Part shown: in pieces, positions 28,797 through 40,706 of the stretch | Numbering within the stretch: the first letter of the stretch is position 1 | Layout of the letters: each line of letters starts with the position of its first letter | Source of the DNA: Allobaculum sp. Allo2 | GTDB lineage: Bacteria > Bacillota_I > Bacilli_A > Erysipelotrichales > Erysipelotrichaceae | Length of the DNA stretch: 64,000 bases | Assembly (NCBI RefSeq): GCF_022701175.1 | Contig: NZ_CP078088.1 | Location: forward strand, 1,612,001-1,676,000 | Reading direction: 5' to 3' | Made by a program: the position numbers and the translations under genes | Notes under the pieces: model-generated | What the model saw: only the letters and a program-made list of their open reading frames with translations | Databases searched by the model: none | What the model was told of the DNA's origin: nothing

Positions 28797-30430
28797 TTAG
28801 TTCTTCTTTTTCAGAATCAGCGATTCGTACGGACGCAGGGCGAGAGCATCCGGATCAAAATCACTGTAGTTGGACAGGATTCGCTCGTATTCATGAAGAT
28901 CGAGCGAAAGGGAGCGGGGTGTCCGAAAAAATTGTGGACGCATAAAATTTCTTCGCTATCGAGTTCTCGCACATAGGCGTAGAGATTTTTGTCCGTTTGA
29001 AGGAGCGTTCTGGTCGTTCCGTGCTGCAGGATGGGATTTGTTTTCTTGAGCGCGATGAGTTTCTTGTAGTAGTCATAGATGGAGTCTTCTTCCTGTAAAA
29101 CCGACTCTGCATTGACGGTTTCGAGATTGTCGTTGAGGCGAAGCCAGGGCTGGCCGCTTGTAAACCCGGCGTTTGTCCCATTCGTCCACTGCATGGGCGT
29201 ACGGCCGTTGTCGCGGCTTTTGCCTGGAGAATGGCGAGAATTTCGTCATCGCTCTTATGCTGCTCGTGTTTGAGCATGTCCGCCGCGTTGTGCGATTCAA
29301 CGTCGTCATAGTCCGCGACAGAACGGCTGTTGAGATTGGTCATGCCGATTTCATCACCGTACAGGAAATACGGAGTACCGCGGCGGGTAAAGATCACCGA
29401 TGCCAGCATTTTTGCGGATTCCTTCGGGTAATGGACGGGATCGCCAAAGCGGGAAAGGGCTCTTGGCTGATCGTGGCAGTTCCAGAACAGCGCGTTCCAG
29501 CCGCCTTCTTCTTCCATTTTCACATCCCATTCAAAGAAGAGATCTTTCAGTTCCTGAAAGTCGAAGGGCATGAGCGTCCATTTCTGCTTATCCTTGTAGT
29601 CGACTTTCAGATGATGAAAGTTAAAGCACATGGAAAGCTCTTCGTTTTCGGGTTTCGAATAGCCGGAACACTTTTCCACGGACGTTGCGGACATTTCGCC
29701 GACCGTCAGGACATCCGCATTGCCTAGCGCTTCGACATGCAGCTGATGAAGATAGTCGTTGACTTTCGGACCATCGGTATAAAATTCCTTGCCTTCGCTG
29801 CCTTCCGGTGCGTCTTCAAACGCCATTTTGTCAATCAGGTTTACGACATCAAAACGGAAGCCTTTGACCCCTTTTCTATCCAGAATTTCAGAACATTGAC
29901 CAGTTCGTTTCGCACATCCGGATTGGCCAGATTCAGATCCGCCTGGGTAGGATCGAACAGGTGCAGATAGTATTCGTCAAATTTTTCGACATACTGCCAG
30001 GCTGGGCCGCCGAATTTGGACGGCCAGTTGGTGGGCAGATGACCGTCTTTTCCTTTTTCCAGATGTAGTAGTCCTTATACTTCCTGTTGCCGGCCAGAGC
30101 TTTCTGAAACCATTCGTGCTCGGTTGACGTGTGGTTGAATACCATATCGAGCATGATGCCGATTCCGCGCTTTCCGGCTTCACTGACCAGCGTTTCGAAA
30201 TCGTCCATCGTGCCGTAGTCGGGGTTGATGGCGGTGTAATTGCTGACATCGTACCCGTTATCCTTTTGCGGGGAGGGAAAGATCGGGTTGAACCAGATCA
30301 TGGTGATGCCAAGATCCTGCAAATAATCCAGATGTGAGGTAATGCCGTTCAAATCCCCGCGTCCGTTTCCGGTGGTATCCTGAAAGGACTTGGGATAAAT
30401 CTGATACACGACTTGTTTTGAGCAGTCCAT
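28797..30430 (-). CDS. treC: GH13 alpha-glucosidase, probable trehalose-6-phosphate hydrolase, frameshifted
   Basis: The N-terminus VVYQIYPKSFQDTTGNGRGD and the (beta/alpha)8 motifs mark the oligo-1,6-glucosidase/TreC subfamily. Visible motifs are LDMVFNHTSTEHEWF, the nucleophile in KGFRFDVVN, the acid/base in LTVGEMSATSVEKC and NCHDQPRALSRFG with the His-Asp pair. Breaks lie near 30050, 29885, 29205 and 28925. The restored C-terminus is ALRPYESLILKKKN at 28797, giving about 545 residues. The start MDCSKQ has AAAGGA upstream. Trehalose-6-phosphate specificity is inferred from the adjacent trehalose-type PTS gene. Confidence 0.9.
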
Positions 30431-30553
30431 ACATTTCCTTTCCATAATCAGTTCCAAAGTGCAGTTCAGAGGGTCATCGCAGACTTATGAAAAGTCAGCG
30501 ATGTAAAGGTTAAAATGATTTTGTTTCGCTGCGTCTTTTAAAAGACTGCGTTT

Positions 30554-32060
30554 TTAAATGCTGGAAGAAGGGAGAATAACGGCAGCCGGTTCGGAGGCTT
30601 CCACCTTTCCGTCAGCCAGCAGCTTCACGTTCTGACCGCTGGTGACCACGACAGGGAGATAACCGACTTGCCGGCAGCGCGGATCGCGTTCAGATCCATT
30701 TCCACCATGGGATCGCCGGCGGTAACCAGATCGCCCTGTTTTACACGCATTGTAAAGCCTTCGCCGTTCAGTTCCACGGTATCCATGACCAGATGGATCA
30801 GGACTTCTTCGCCTTTCTGCGTTTTAAGACCAATCGCATGTTTTGTCGGGAAGACCATCATGACTTCCGCATTGCACGGAGCAAGCACAAGTCCGTCTTC
30901 TGGATCGATCGCAAAGCCCTGGCCCATGGCGCCGGAAGCGAATACCTGGTCTTTGATTTCGGATAAAGGAAGCAGAGTTCCGCGCATCGGAGCGTTCAGG
31001 ATTACGTCTTTGTCTGCCTGCTCGAGGGTGAGCCTGTTTTCTTTCTGCGCCTGTCCATAGCGGACTTCATCAGAGAGATGGGTTTTGCCCCAGATTACGG
31101 TAAGAACAAACGGGATAACGATCGCAATGACCATCGCAATCAGGAATAAGCCCCAGTATTGCGGAAAGATGGAAAGAATGCCAGGCAGACCGCCCACACC
31201 GATGGAAACGGCGCTGATGCCAAAGCCAACGGAGAACATGGCTGCGATCGAGCTGCCGATCATGCCGCAGATAATCGGGAAGCCGTATTTCAGGTTGATA
31301 CCAAATAATGCCGGTTCAGTAACGCCAAGGTAGCAGGAGATGGCTGCTGGAAGAGAAACCTGCTGGATACGTTCGTTTTTACGGGTGAGGAAAGAGAAGC
31401 CAAGAACGGCAGAGCCCTGTGCAATGTTGCTTAAGGCGATCATCGGCCAGAGGATCGTTCCGCCATACGAGCTGATCAGCTGCGGACATATGATGCAGAC
31501 CGGTAATAACGAGCGGGGCATAGAGCAGGCCAAACACACCAGCGAACAGCCATCCAAACGGATTCATGAGTCCGGCGTAAACGGCTTTGGAAATCCAGTC
31601 GCCCAGAACCCAGCCGATTGGACCAACGCTCGTATGCGCAATCAGAACCGCCAGAACGATGGAGCAGAAGGGAACGACGATGATGGAAACAATTGCGGGC
31701 GTGATCTTCTGGAAGAAGCGCTCGAGATAGACGAGGATGAAGCCGGCCATAATCGCGGGGATGACCTGTGCCTGATAGCCGATCATACGAACCGTCGCAA
31801 AGCCAAAATTCCAGACTGGAATATCTGCCACCGGCGTAGAAGCTACCGCGTAGGCGTTTAAGAGCTGCGGAGAAACGAGAGTAATACCGAGGATAATGCC
31901 GAGCACCTGACTGGTCCTCATCTTGCGGGTAATCGACCAGGTGATGGCTACCGGCAAATAGTGGAAGATAGCTTCGCCAATCAGCCACAGGAAGCTGTCG
32001 ACGCCGCTCCTTTCCATACTCGATTGCATGCCTGCTGGCACGACGTGCGGTATGCGCGCC
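30554..32060 (-). pseudogene. treP: Trehalose-type PTS permease EIIC-EIIA, 5' truncated
   Basis: The retained part has EIIC helices (FLWLIGEAIFHYLPVAITWS, SPQLLNAYAV, LGVTEPALFGINLKYGFPI) and a fused glucose-type EIIA domain. EIIA contains PTKHAIGLKT and LIHLVMDTVELNGEGF, the latter holding the phospho-His. The intact family begins with a 90-residue EIIB domain and about 100 more EIIC residues. Here only about 120 bases separate the first recognisable codons from ispH, so both are missing. Frame breaks near 31500 and 30660 are of the usual one-base kind. Without EIIB the phosphate relay to sugar is interrupted, unless another EIIB serves it. Confidence 0.85.
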
Positions 32061-32179
32061 GTTCAAAATCTGCTGCAATCATTTATAAGAGGCATCGTAC
32101 CATTTATAACCGGCCTGTATTTTATTTTGATCTGTCTGGATTGGCCGGCAGCGGGCAGCTGTTTCGATTTGTGCCGGGA

Positions 32180-33093
32180 TTACTTGTTCAGCCCCTGGTC
32201 GATCTGATGCAGGCGCTCGATCGTTTCGTTTTTCAGAAATTCCGGGGTGCTGGCACCTGATGTTACCGCGACTTTCTGGATTCTGGCAAAGTCGAATCCG
32301 TCCAGTCCGCTCGCACTTTCAATCTGAAGAACATGGGGAATTCCAGCTTCCAGACCCGTCTGAGCCAGTTTGCGGGTGTTGTTGCTTTTGGGATCGCCGA
32401 TCACGACGAGCAGATCATAGCCCTGATCCTTTAAATTCATGACGGCCTGCTGCCGCAGTCTTGTCGCATTGCAGATTTCGGACCCAAATTCGGCCTGCGG
32501 ATACTTCTGCGCGATTCGATCAAACAGATCTTTTAAGCCCGAGACGGACATGGTGGTCTGATTTGTGACGAAAATCTTACCGGTTACCCCTTCCGGAATG
32601 TCCTCTTCCGTTTCAATCAGATAAAAGGCAGGCCGTTCGGACGGGTTCGATGGGGCATCGCTTTCCAGACGGCAGTCCATGGCGGCTTCCGCTTCGGGAT
32701 GCGCTTTGATACCGATATAAAAAGCGTATAACCTTCCTTGCGTTTCTGGGCAATCAGTTTCTGTGTGGAAAGGACATACGGACAGGACGCGTCGATGCAG
32801 ACCATTCCTTTTTCTCTGGCCTTTTCCCGAACCGCATTGCTGACGCCATGGGCGGTAAAGATGACCAGACCGTCATCAATCTGATCGAGCAGCTCCAGCC
32901 GGGTTTTGCCTTTGGCTTCCAGAATATGGAGTCCCTGGGCTTCGAGATGACTGTTGACAAACGAATTGTGGACGAGCGATCCGAGAACGGTAATCTTTTC
33001 ACCTGGATGTTCGCTCACGATTTTTTCGGCCAGACGGATCGCCTGATTGACACCGCCGCAAAATCCCTGAACGGGAACTTCAAAAATTTCCAT
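32180..33093 (-). CDS. ispH: IspH, 4-hydroxy-3-methylbut-2-enyl diphosphate reductase, one frameshift
   Basis: This is the last enzyme of the MEP isoprenoid pathway, with a [4Fe-4S] cluster. The three cluster cysteines lie in VPVQGFCGGVNQAIRLAE, DASCPYVLSTQKLIAQ and GSEICNATRLRQQAV. The catalytic TNQTTMS motif and VTSGASTPEFLKNETI are also present. The frame breaks near 32715 between KRKEGYTLF and EAAMDCRLES. Restored length is about 304 residues, a normal size. It lies divergent from the helicase gene, as part of an ispH-cshB-nfo neighbourhood known from Bacillus. Confidence 0.95.
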
Positions 33094-33205
33094 AGGTCAG
33101 CTCCTGAATGGCCGGTTTTTCGACCGGACTGTACAATTGAGAGGATGGGCATCAAATCATGATACCTTCTTAAATATGCCACAATATACAGGAAGAGGTG
33201 TTTCT

Positions 33206-34526
33206 GTGAATCGTATAGAAGAAATTATGAAAATTGAGGGGTTTAAAACACTCACCCCGATTCAAAAAGCGGTAGTTGAACGCAAGGATAAAAACCGGGA
33301 TCTGATCGGTATTTCCACGACCGGATCCGGTAAGTCGCATGCCTTTTTCATGCCGATCTTTGAGCGGATCGATCCCGATCTCGATCAGGTTCAGGCGGTA
33401 ATTTCCGTTCCAACCCGCGAACTGGCCTGGCAGCTGTATGAGCGTTCCAAAAAATTTCCGCTCATTTTGGCGTTCGTACGGCCCTGATTACCGGCGGACA
33501 GGAAAAGAAAGAAGGCGGTCTCACCCCGCAGATTGTCATCGGTACGCCGGGGCGCATGAAAGACCAGTTTCTCGACGACAAGACCCTTCGTCTCGATACA
33601 GCGAAAATCATGGTCATCGACGAAGCGGATATGACGATGGAATTTGGCTTTCTTGAAGATGTGGACGCGATTCTTTCCCATATGAAGGACGATGTCACCG
33701 TTATGGTTTTCTCGGCGACGATCCCGGAAATGCTTCAGCCGTTCCTGAAAAAGTACCTGACCAATCCGGAACTGATTCGCATCGGAAGCGATGAAGACTT
33801 TGCGGCACAGATCCGTCACATTCTCATTGATCGCAAGCACAAAACGGATGCGCAGCGAGTCGAAGATGTACTCAGTGCAATTCATCCGTACGTCTGCCTG
33901 ATCTTTACCAATACCAACCAGGAAGCCGCCGCGCTCGCTAAGGAACTGCGCAATGACGGCTACGACCTCGTCGAACTGCACGGGGACCTCGAAGCCCGTG
34001 AAAGAACGAAGGCCATCCGCACCATTCAGTCCCAGAAAAAGTCGTACATCGTCGCTTCGGATATCGCCTCGCGCGGTATTGACCTCGAGGGCATCACCCA
34101 TGTCATTTCGGTCGGCTTCCCGAAAGAACTGCCGTTTTACAAGCATCGCGCCGGCCGTACCGGCCGTGCCGGAAGAGACGGCATGGCCATCGCGATTTAT
34201 TCACCCAAAGACGCCAAAGCCATTGCGACCTTAAAGAAGCAGGGAATTGTCTTTGAAGAAATGGACGTAAAAACGGCGAACTCGTTCCCGTTAAGGATCG
34301 TGCAGCCCGTCCAAAGAAAGCTGATCCGCTCGCAAAGGAAGTTTCCCGTCTGACCGGCGGCCGCAAGTCGACGAAAGTAAAGCCGAACTACCGCAAGAAA
34401 AGAGCGGAGCAGGCCGAAAAGATTCGCCGCCGAGCCAAACGCCAGCTGATTCAGAACGAAATCCGCGAGCAGAAACGCGAGCGTGCCAAAGCCAGGCAGC
34501 GCGCCAAAAACGCAAGACAGGGCTAA
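33206..34526 (+). CDS. DEAD-box RNA helicase, CshB-like, frameshifted
   Basis: This ATP-dependent RNA helicase has the Q motif (GFKTLTPIQKAVVE), motif I STTGSGKSHAF, Ia VPTRELAWQL, motif II DEADMTMEFG, motif III FSATIPEM, motif IV LIFTNTNQEAA, motif V ASDIASRGIDLEG and motif VI HRAGRTGRAGRDG. Motif II reads DEAD exactly. Breaks near 33470 and 34285 are one-base losses. The restored C-terminus is a highly basic RNA-binding tail ending KNARQG. A GTG start at 33206 behind AAGAGG is preferred; ATG 33176 is possible. Position between ispH and nfo matches Bacillus cshB. Confidence 0.93.
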
Positions 34527-34781
34527 CTGGAAATTCGGTTCGGATTTTTCATACCGCTTGGCTAAACCTCTGTATTTCATCCACGCAGCAAGCCTTTTGA
34601 TAAGAAAGCCTGCTGCGTTTTTACTGGATACAGGAAGGCAGATCGCTCAAAAGAAATCGAATTTCGTATACTCTTGATCAGATGCAAATACAGGGCGGAG
34701 CGGCCAGACGCTCGAACACACGCCTCTGTCATCCATAGAAATACGTACATTCTAATAGAGAACGATAAAGGAGAAATGGAT

Positions 34782-35713
34782 ATGAATGCCAAATCCTATC
34801 AGGAAAACGTAATGTATCTGGGCTGCCATGTCGGCATGAAAGCGCCCGGATATTTTGAAGGCTCCATTAAAGAAGCGCTCAGCTACGGCGCGGACGCCTG
34901 CATGATTTATACCGGCGCACCGCAAAATTCAAAGCGCAAGCCGGTAAAAGAGCTGAAAATTGAACAGGGAAGAGCGGTACTGGAAGACGCCGGATGGAAA
35001 ACAGAACAGGTTATCGTCCACGCGCCCTACATTATTAATCTGGCCAATATGCTAAAACCTGAAACGGCGTATTTTGGCCGGGAGTTTCTGAAAGAAGAAC
35101 TGCGCCGCACTGCCGCCATCGGTGCCCGTTATCTCGTCCTGCATCCAGGAAGTCATCTCAAGCAGGGTGCAGAAGAGGGTATCCGCTGGGTTTGCGAAGG
35201 ACTCGATGAAGTCTTCGAATCCGATTCGACCAGTGTAGAAATCGCTCTGGAAAGCATGGCCGGAAAAGGCAGCGAGATTGGCTGTACCTTTGAAGAAATT
35301 CGCGCCATTCTCGATGGCGTAAAAGATTCTTCCCGTCTGAAAGTCTGCCTGGATACGTGTCATCTCAACGATGCCGGCTACGATGTCAGCGATTTTGACA
35401 CCCTGCTCGATCAGTTTGATGAACAGGTCGGTCTCGAACGGCTTGCCGTACTGCACGTCAACGACTCCAAAACCCGAAAGGCGCCCGCAAGGACCGCCAT
35501 GAAAACATCGGAAAAGGCACGATCGGACTGGACAGTCTGGGCGCCATCGTACACAATCCAAGACTCTCTTCCATCATCAAGATTTTGGAAACCCCTTATA
35601 TCGACGATAAACCGCCCTATGCGGATGAGATTGCTCTGCTGCGCGCCTGGCATCCCGCGAGTGTATCCGCTGACGAAACGGCCGGTGACAGCGCTTGCAA
35701 AAATAACGATTGA
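34782..35713 (+). CDS. nfo: Endonuclease IV (AP endonuclease), one frameshift
   Basis: This zinc enzyme cleaves DNA at abasic sites. Family motifs are [75 protein letters not shown] and [14 protein letters not shown], with the metal-binding His and Glu residues in place. The frame breaks near 35488; repair gives [18 protein letters not shown], the last conserved motif, and an end at 35713. Restored length is about 310 residues. ATG 34782 has AAAGGAG eight bases upstream. Confidence 0.95.
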
Positions 35714-35802
35714 TACAAATTCCGGAGCGGCAGAAAGTTTACAATAGAATTAAAAATATTTATTAACGATTTCATTTGAAAAATACAATGTCGCCTGACG
35801 CA

Positions 35803-35831
35803 TTGCCCCGACCCTATGCCGATGGTATAAT
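35803..35831 (+). promoter_or_regulatory. Promoter for the CHAP-domain gene
   Basis: TTGCCC (35803-35808) and TATAAT (35826-35831) are separated by 17 bases, 93 bases before the start codon. A perfect -10 box with a fair -35. Confidence 0.6.
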
Positions 35832-35923
35832 TTTCTAAGTTGTTTTAACGAAAGCGTTTCCGTTCAGGAAGAATTTCCATTTTGAAGGAAGCGCATACGT
35901 TTACACGGGGAAAGGAAATTGAA

Positions 35924-37989
35924 TTGAAAAAGAACCTTGTCAAAGCCGCAACCGTATTTCTGTCCGCCGCCATGGTTTCTGCCGCCGTACCCGGACGCTC
36001 TCTTCTCGTACATGCCTCGATTGCACAGCCAACTGCCGCCGAGCTTAAGGCATCCGTTCAGGGCCTCGAGAATCTGAGCCGTTCTCGTCTGCAGGAATTA
36101 TCCGGTGCAGATGCTGCACGGATTGCCAATGATTATCTAAACGGCATTCAGAGTGAATTCAACTCGCTCAGTGATGAAGATAAAGAACAGATCCTCAATT
36201 CGATTGCCCTCATCCGCCAGAGCAATCCGGATTTTCCTGTTCTCGAAGTTTCTACACAGGAAGAGCCGACCGCTGCCCAGACGTATGTCGAACCGGCAGC
36301 CACGCCTGAACCGGCGCCGGCTGAAGAAACATCCTCGAAGGCCTGTGCGTCTTCGGTCGCATCGAAAGAAAGCACACCATCCAAAGCGGAAAGTCAGAAA
36401 GACGCAAACGCATCGGATGTTCAGAATATGGACAGCAGCGAAACCGTAAAAAGCGGATTCGGCCGATTCGACGTCTTCCAGAAACGAAACCGCTTCAAAA
36501 AGAACAGTCGACATCCGAAAAGTCGGATGCGTCGGCTTCGAAAACGGAACATTCGATGAACGCTTCTTCCGATCATAAAGAAGAAGCAGCGACTGCCAGA
36601 ACAAAATCGAAAGAAAATTCGATGAATGCAAATTCGCCTTCCGATCCAGCTGACCAGAAGCCTTCTCTGACTTCCTGGTTAAAAGAAGAAGAAAACAAAA
36701 CGAAACCGCGCACGTTCTCGGAACTGTCCCAGTCCCTCAAAGAGTTCAGAGAGGAAAAGGATGAAACGAGCAAAGTGTCTTCACTGCCCATGCACGAAGT
36801 GACCGGCGGGAAAAACGATACGAACTCTTCGGATAAAACGTCATCGGATAATTCGAAAGACGATTCCGATCCGGACGAATCCGATAAAGACGAATCCAAA
36901 GATGACGATAAGAACAGTTCTTCCGCATCTTCCTGGGATGAAGATTCCAAATCGGATTCTTCCGATGAGGATTCCTCTTCCGATGAATCTTCGGATTCCT
37001 CTGATTCGTCCGATTCTTCGGACTCGTCGGATTCCTCTGATTCGTCCGATTCTTCGGACTCGTCAGATTCATCCGCCTCTTCCAAGGATCCGACCATGCC
37101 GACCCCTCCAGACTCCAAGGATCCCGGCACGAATGACCCCTCCGGGGAAAAGCCGGACGATCCCATTCCGAATATGCCCGAGCGTCCAGACGGATCCGCA
37201 AATAAGCCGTCGGACTCGATTGGTTCCATGACCGAAACCGATACCGTTGTCGGTCCGGCCTCGCCGGTTCTGAGCAATCCGGGAGCAAACCCGGGCGGCC
37301 AGCACGCGATGACGACATCGATTCATGTCCGACAGATTTCCCACGGTCAGAATAAACGGCTGAAAACCCTTCGCCTTGGCGAATACAATCTGCTTCCGGA
37401 TTATTCCAACGGAGCAGCCTGGAGAAAATCGGTATCGCCTTACAACAGCCCGACCCTCTGGGGCCAGTGCACCTGGTTTGCGTGGGGACGTTTCTATGAA
37501 CTGTACGGCTTCTCGCCGCGCTTTTCCGGAAACGGCTATGAATGTGTAAAGCAGCTGCTCAGCGCTCACGGTGATAAGTTTGAACTTTCCGAAAAACCGG
37601 CAGCCGGCGCCGTATTCTCTTCGGACGCCGCGCATAACCACGTCGGCATCGTTCTCGACTACGATGAAGCCACAGACACGCTGCTCATTCAGGAAGGAAA
37701 CCTGGATGGCCGCTCCAATGAAATCTGGGCCGAAGCGATCAGCGACTACCGCACCATCAAGCTGAACTCTCGGGAAATTCGCATGCTTTATGGAAACGTA
37801 ACGTATGCGGTGCCTAAAGAAGGTGTCCATTTTGTCGGCTACTTTGCGAAAGATGAAAAGGATGCCAATGCGAAGAAGATGAGCATTCGCGTAAAATCGC
37901 TCAGCGAACTTGCGCAGTCCAAAGTTGAAGATAAGATTTTCAACGCGGGCGTGAAAATGAATCATCTTCGTCACACGCTCGATGAATAA
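35924..37989 (+). CDS. Secreted CHAP-domain peptidoglycan hydrolase with Ser-Asp repeats, one frameshift
   Basis: A TTG start behind GGGGAAAGGAA gives a signal peptide (KNLVKAATVFLSAAMVSAAV to VHAS). A helical N-terminal domain, a low-complexity Glu/Ala/Ser linker and a Ser-Asp-rich stretch (about residues 290-390, DSSDSSDSSD repeats) follow. Then comes a C-terminal CHAP domain with catalytic Cys in LWGQCTWFAWGRFYELYG and His in AAHNHVGIVLDY. CHAP enzymes cut cell-wall peptides or amide bonds. The frame breaks near 36475. About 688 residues restored. The repeat DNA at 36991-37071 contains a 36-base unit twice. Confidence 0.88.
36991..37071 (+). repeat. Tandem 36-base repeat encoding Ser-Asp
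   Basis: A 36-base unit (beginning GATTCCTCTGATTCGTCC) occurs twice in a row, nearly identical, inside the Ser-Asp region of the CHAP protein. This kind of repeat changes copy number easily. Confidence 0.7.
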
Positions 37990-38028
37990 AAACAGCCGCT
38001 CTGGCTGACGATGCAATCTCCTGCCATC

Positions 38029-38079
38029 AAACGATTCCATTCTGAAACAGATACTTATGTCTGGAATGGAATCGTTTTT
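38029..38079 (+). terminator. Terminator of the CHAP-domain gene
   Basis: AACGATTCCATTC pairs with the complementary sequence ending ATCGTT, around a 21-base loop, and runs into TTTTT. Confidence 0.85.
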
Positions 38080-38118
38080 GCGTTTTGGGCGGCGAAATTC
38101 TGAAAATCCGCGCAAAGA

Positions 38119-38175
38119 AAAAGTTCTCTCGACTGCCCCGGGTCAGGCCGGATGTGGATATTCGAGAGAACTTTT
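38119..38175. terminator. Bidirectional terminator after the permease gene
   Basis: AAAAGTTCTCTCGA and TCGAGAGAACTTTT form a 14-base perfect stem with a 29-base loop. It separates the two convergent genes. Confidence 0.8.
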
Positions 38176-38261
38176 GTGTTTTTACAAATTTTCTGAGTGC
38201 TTTATAAAGCGTCTGACGAGGTCTTTCAACCGATGGTGATCGATCGGAATTCTGGCAGAGA

Positions 38262-39173
38262 CTAAAACAGAGCGGGGACAAGCTGAAGCAGATAGCCGAG
38301 CAGTACAGCGGGAACGTACATCAGCAGCGCGGTTTTCCAGATCGCTTTTTATTCGTAGAGTACTGGAACAGCGCAACAAGTCCAAGGCCGGCATTGGTCA
38401 TCAGACCCGCAAACAGAGAACCAAAGGTCAGGGCATGCGAGCTGTAGAGCGAGCAGAGAACAACGGTAGCGGCACAGTTTGGAATAAATCCAAAGAGGGC
38501 TGCAGCAGCCGGCTGCCATAATGTCTGGGTCTGCAGGAAGGCCGCTAGCTGATCTTCGCCGATCCATCCGGTAATCGCGTTCATGGCGAGAGTCACCACG
38601 AAGACGAACAGATAAATCTTGATGGTACGAAGCAGGGCGGAAAGCCATACAGGGTATTGCGTATAGCAGCACGAACAGGCGCTCTGGCTGTCTTCTTCCA
38701 GATTTTCCGCTTCCTTCTCGTCCGTTTCTTCGACTTCTTCTTCCTCTTCGAGATCTTCAAAGCGGACGATGTGCTGATGACGGTACAGTACTTTATCGAT
38801 CAGCGTACCGATGACGGCTGCTGCAATGAACTTCAGAACGAGCAGAACGCCAAGAGAGGGAATCATGTCCGGCTGAGAAATCAGAATCGGGACCGCTTCA
38901 TCGCTCGTGGCCAGAAAAACAGCAATCGTTGTGCCGAGCGTTATGTTATTGGATACGTAGAGCATGGCGGCCAGAATGGAAAAGCCGCACTGCGGGATCA
39001 GGCCTAAAGGGCACCAAACAGCGGTCCGTATTTCTGAAGCTTCCAGAAAAAGCTGTCGGACTGATCGGTTTTTCGATCGAGAGAATCGATAAACAGATAG
39101 ACGACGTACAAAATCGGAATCATCAGCCAGGTGTCTTTCCAGGCGTCCGTAAGAATATCAATAAAAATTCCAT
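38262..39173 (-). CDS. Membrane permease, putative manganese/arsenic-type efflux family, frameshifted
   Basis: About 10 membrane helices are visible after restoration. The N-terminus MEFLLDILTDAWKDTW and LGLIPQCGFSILAAMLYVSN (repeat 1), then PAAAALFGFIPNCAATVVLC (repeat 2), show the paired G-x-IP-x-C motifs of the predicted permease family annotated as putative manganese transporters. A central acidic loop (EEEEEVEETDEKEAENLEED) is followed by a CSCC cluster that might bind metal. Frame breaks near 39150, 39010 and 38350. The restored C-terminus is LLGYLLQLVPALF. The transported ion is not shown by sequence. Confidence 0.75.
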
Positions 39174-39400
39174 ACCTTGTTTATAACACGAAGTGAGGAA
39201 GCCTTCTCTTTTGGGCAACCCGAAAAATACAGGATGCGCGTAATGAACATTCTGTTTTCGCTTTCTTTTCTGGATCCGAAAAAGCGGCGAATCAGGAACA
39301 TGAAAGAAACAGGACGAGAAAGCAGAAACAAGATGTCTGATCCTTTCGATTCATGCACAAAATAAGCCCGGCATGGCTTTTGAATATTCAGGTGAAAAGA

Positions 39401-40640
39401 CTACTGAATTTTGTCATCCTCTGCTGCAGAGTCGAGCCGAAGTGCATCATTCCCTTTTGAGGAATGACTTTCCGATGCAGGAAAATCTTCTTCTTCAACA
39501 ATGACGGCAGAGGAGGGGACGCGAAGATGATGGCCGCTTAAGCGGAAGAGCGCAAAGTCATTAAACGCTTCATAAACGAGGGCGAAAATTGGAACACCCA
39601 GCAGCATGCCGATCGGACCGAACAGCGCGCCGCCGATCGATACCGAAAACAGAATCCAGAATCCGGAAATGCCCAGCTTGTCGCCGAGAATAACCGGCTT
39701 GAGGACGTTTCCGTCGACCTGCTGCAAAACGAGAATAAAGATCGCGAAGATCAGGGCATAGCCCGGTCGAATCATGAACAGAAGCAGGATGACCGGAATC
39801 GCGCCAAGGAACGGACCGAAGACGGGAATAATATTGGTAATGCCGATAATGAGGCCGATCATCGGGGCGTAGGGAAGGCCGAGTACCAGAGAGCCAAACC
39901 AGGCGCAGAGACCGACAATCAGAGAATCGAGAAGGTTGCCGACAATGTACTGCTGGAATACGTTTTTGGCGTCCATGGAGTACAGGTGGATGAAGTTTCC
40001 TGACGCTTGCCAAAAATCGTATAGATGAGCAGTCTGCACGTCAGCAGCAGATTCTTCTTGTCGAGAATCATGTAAACCGCTGCAGCCAGCGCGATTACGA
40101 GATTGGCCGCCCAGTGAATGACGTTGTAGGAATAGGACATCATCTTGGTCATGGATGAAGACAGAACGGTGCGCAGCGTAGCGCTGATGTCCAGGTTTTT
40201 CAGAAAGTTCAGAATCGAAGAAATGTCGAGACTGTATTTTTCGGCAAAAGTTTCGAGCGTGTTTTCAAACTGCTGCGAATACGTCGAAAAATTTCGTATG
40301 AAAATCTGTATGGAGTCAATGAGGGAAGGGATCATGACCCAGAGCACGAAGACGAAAAACAGAATAAAGAGAATAACGACAAGAACGACCGAAAGGGCAC
40401 GCGCTTTTTACGTTTCATGAAATTGGAGAGCCGGTTTTCAAACCAGAGGACCGGTCCTTCCAGAATAAAGGCCAGGCCAAAGCCGATCAGAAACGGGGCA
40501 AGCAGACTGACGATGCTCGACAGGAAATGAAGAATATCGTTAATCCGGGTGAAAAGCAGATACGCAAAAATGGCGATAATGAGCGAAACGCTGTAAATAA
40601 AGATTCGCTGCGTGATCTTGTTTTTTAAATCGAGTTTCAT
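39401..40640 (-). CDS. AI-2E family transporter, frameshifted
   Basis: This polytopic membrane protein starts MKLDLKNKITQRIFIYSVSL, with helices LAPFLIGFGLAFILEGPVLW, a long extracytoplasmic loop, and the conserved core GLIIGITNIIPVFGPFLGAI. LGDKLGISGFWILFSVSIGG and GPIGMLLGVPIFALVYEAF follow. This is the PF01594 family, originally named for AI-2 export but including Na+/H+ antiporters. Breaks near 40405 and 40008 are one-base losses. An acidic tail follows the last helix. The start at 40640 is preceded by AGAGGTG. Length is about 413 residues. Confidence 0.88.
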
Positions 40641-40706
40641 GGTCACCTCTTTCGCACTCTATAATATCACTTGCGTAATGAATCCTCGCAGACTCACAAT
40701 ATCGTT

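Noticed and set aside
36573-37277. Minus-strand frame of 234 codons opposite the Ser-Asp region
   Set aside because: It is a mirror product of the repetitive Ser-Asp codons; the plus-strand frame has a signal peptide and a CHAP domain.
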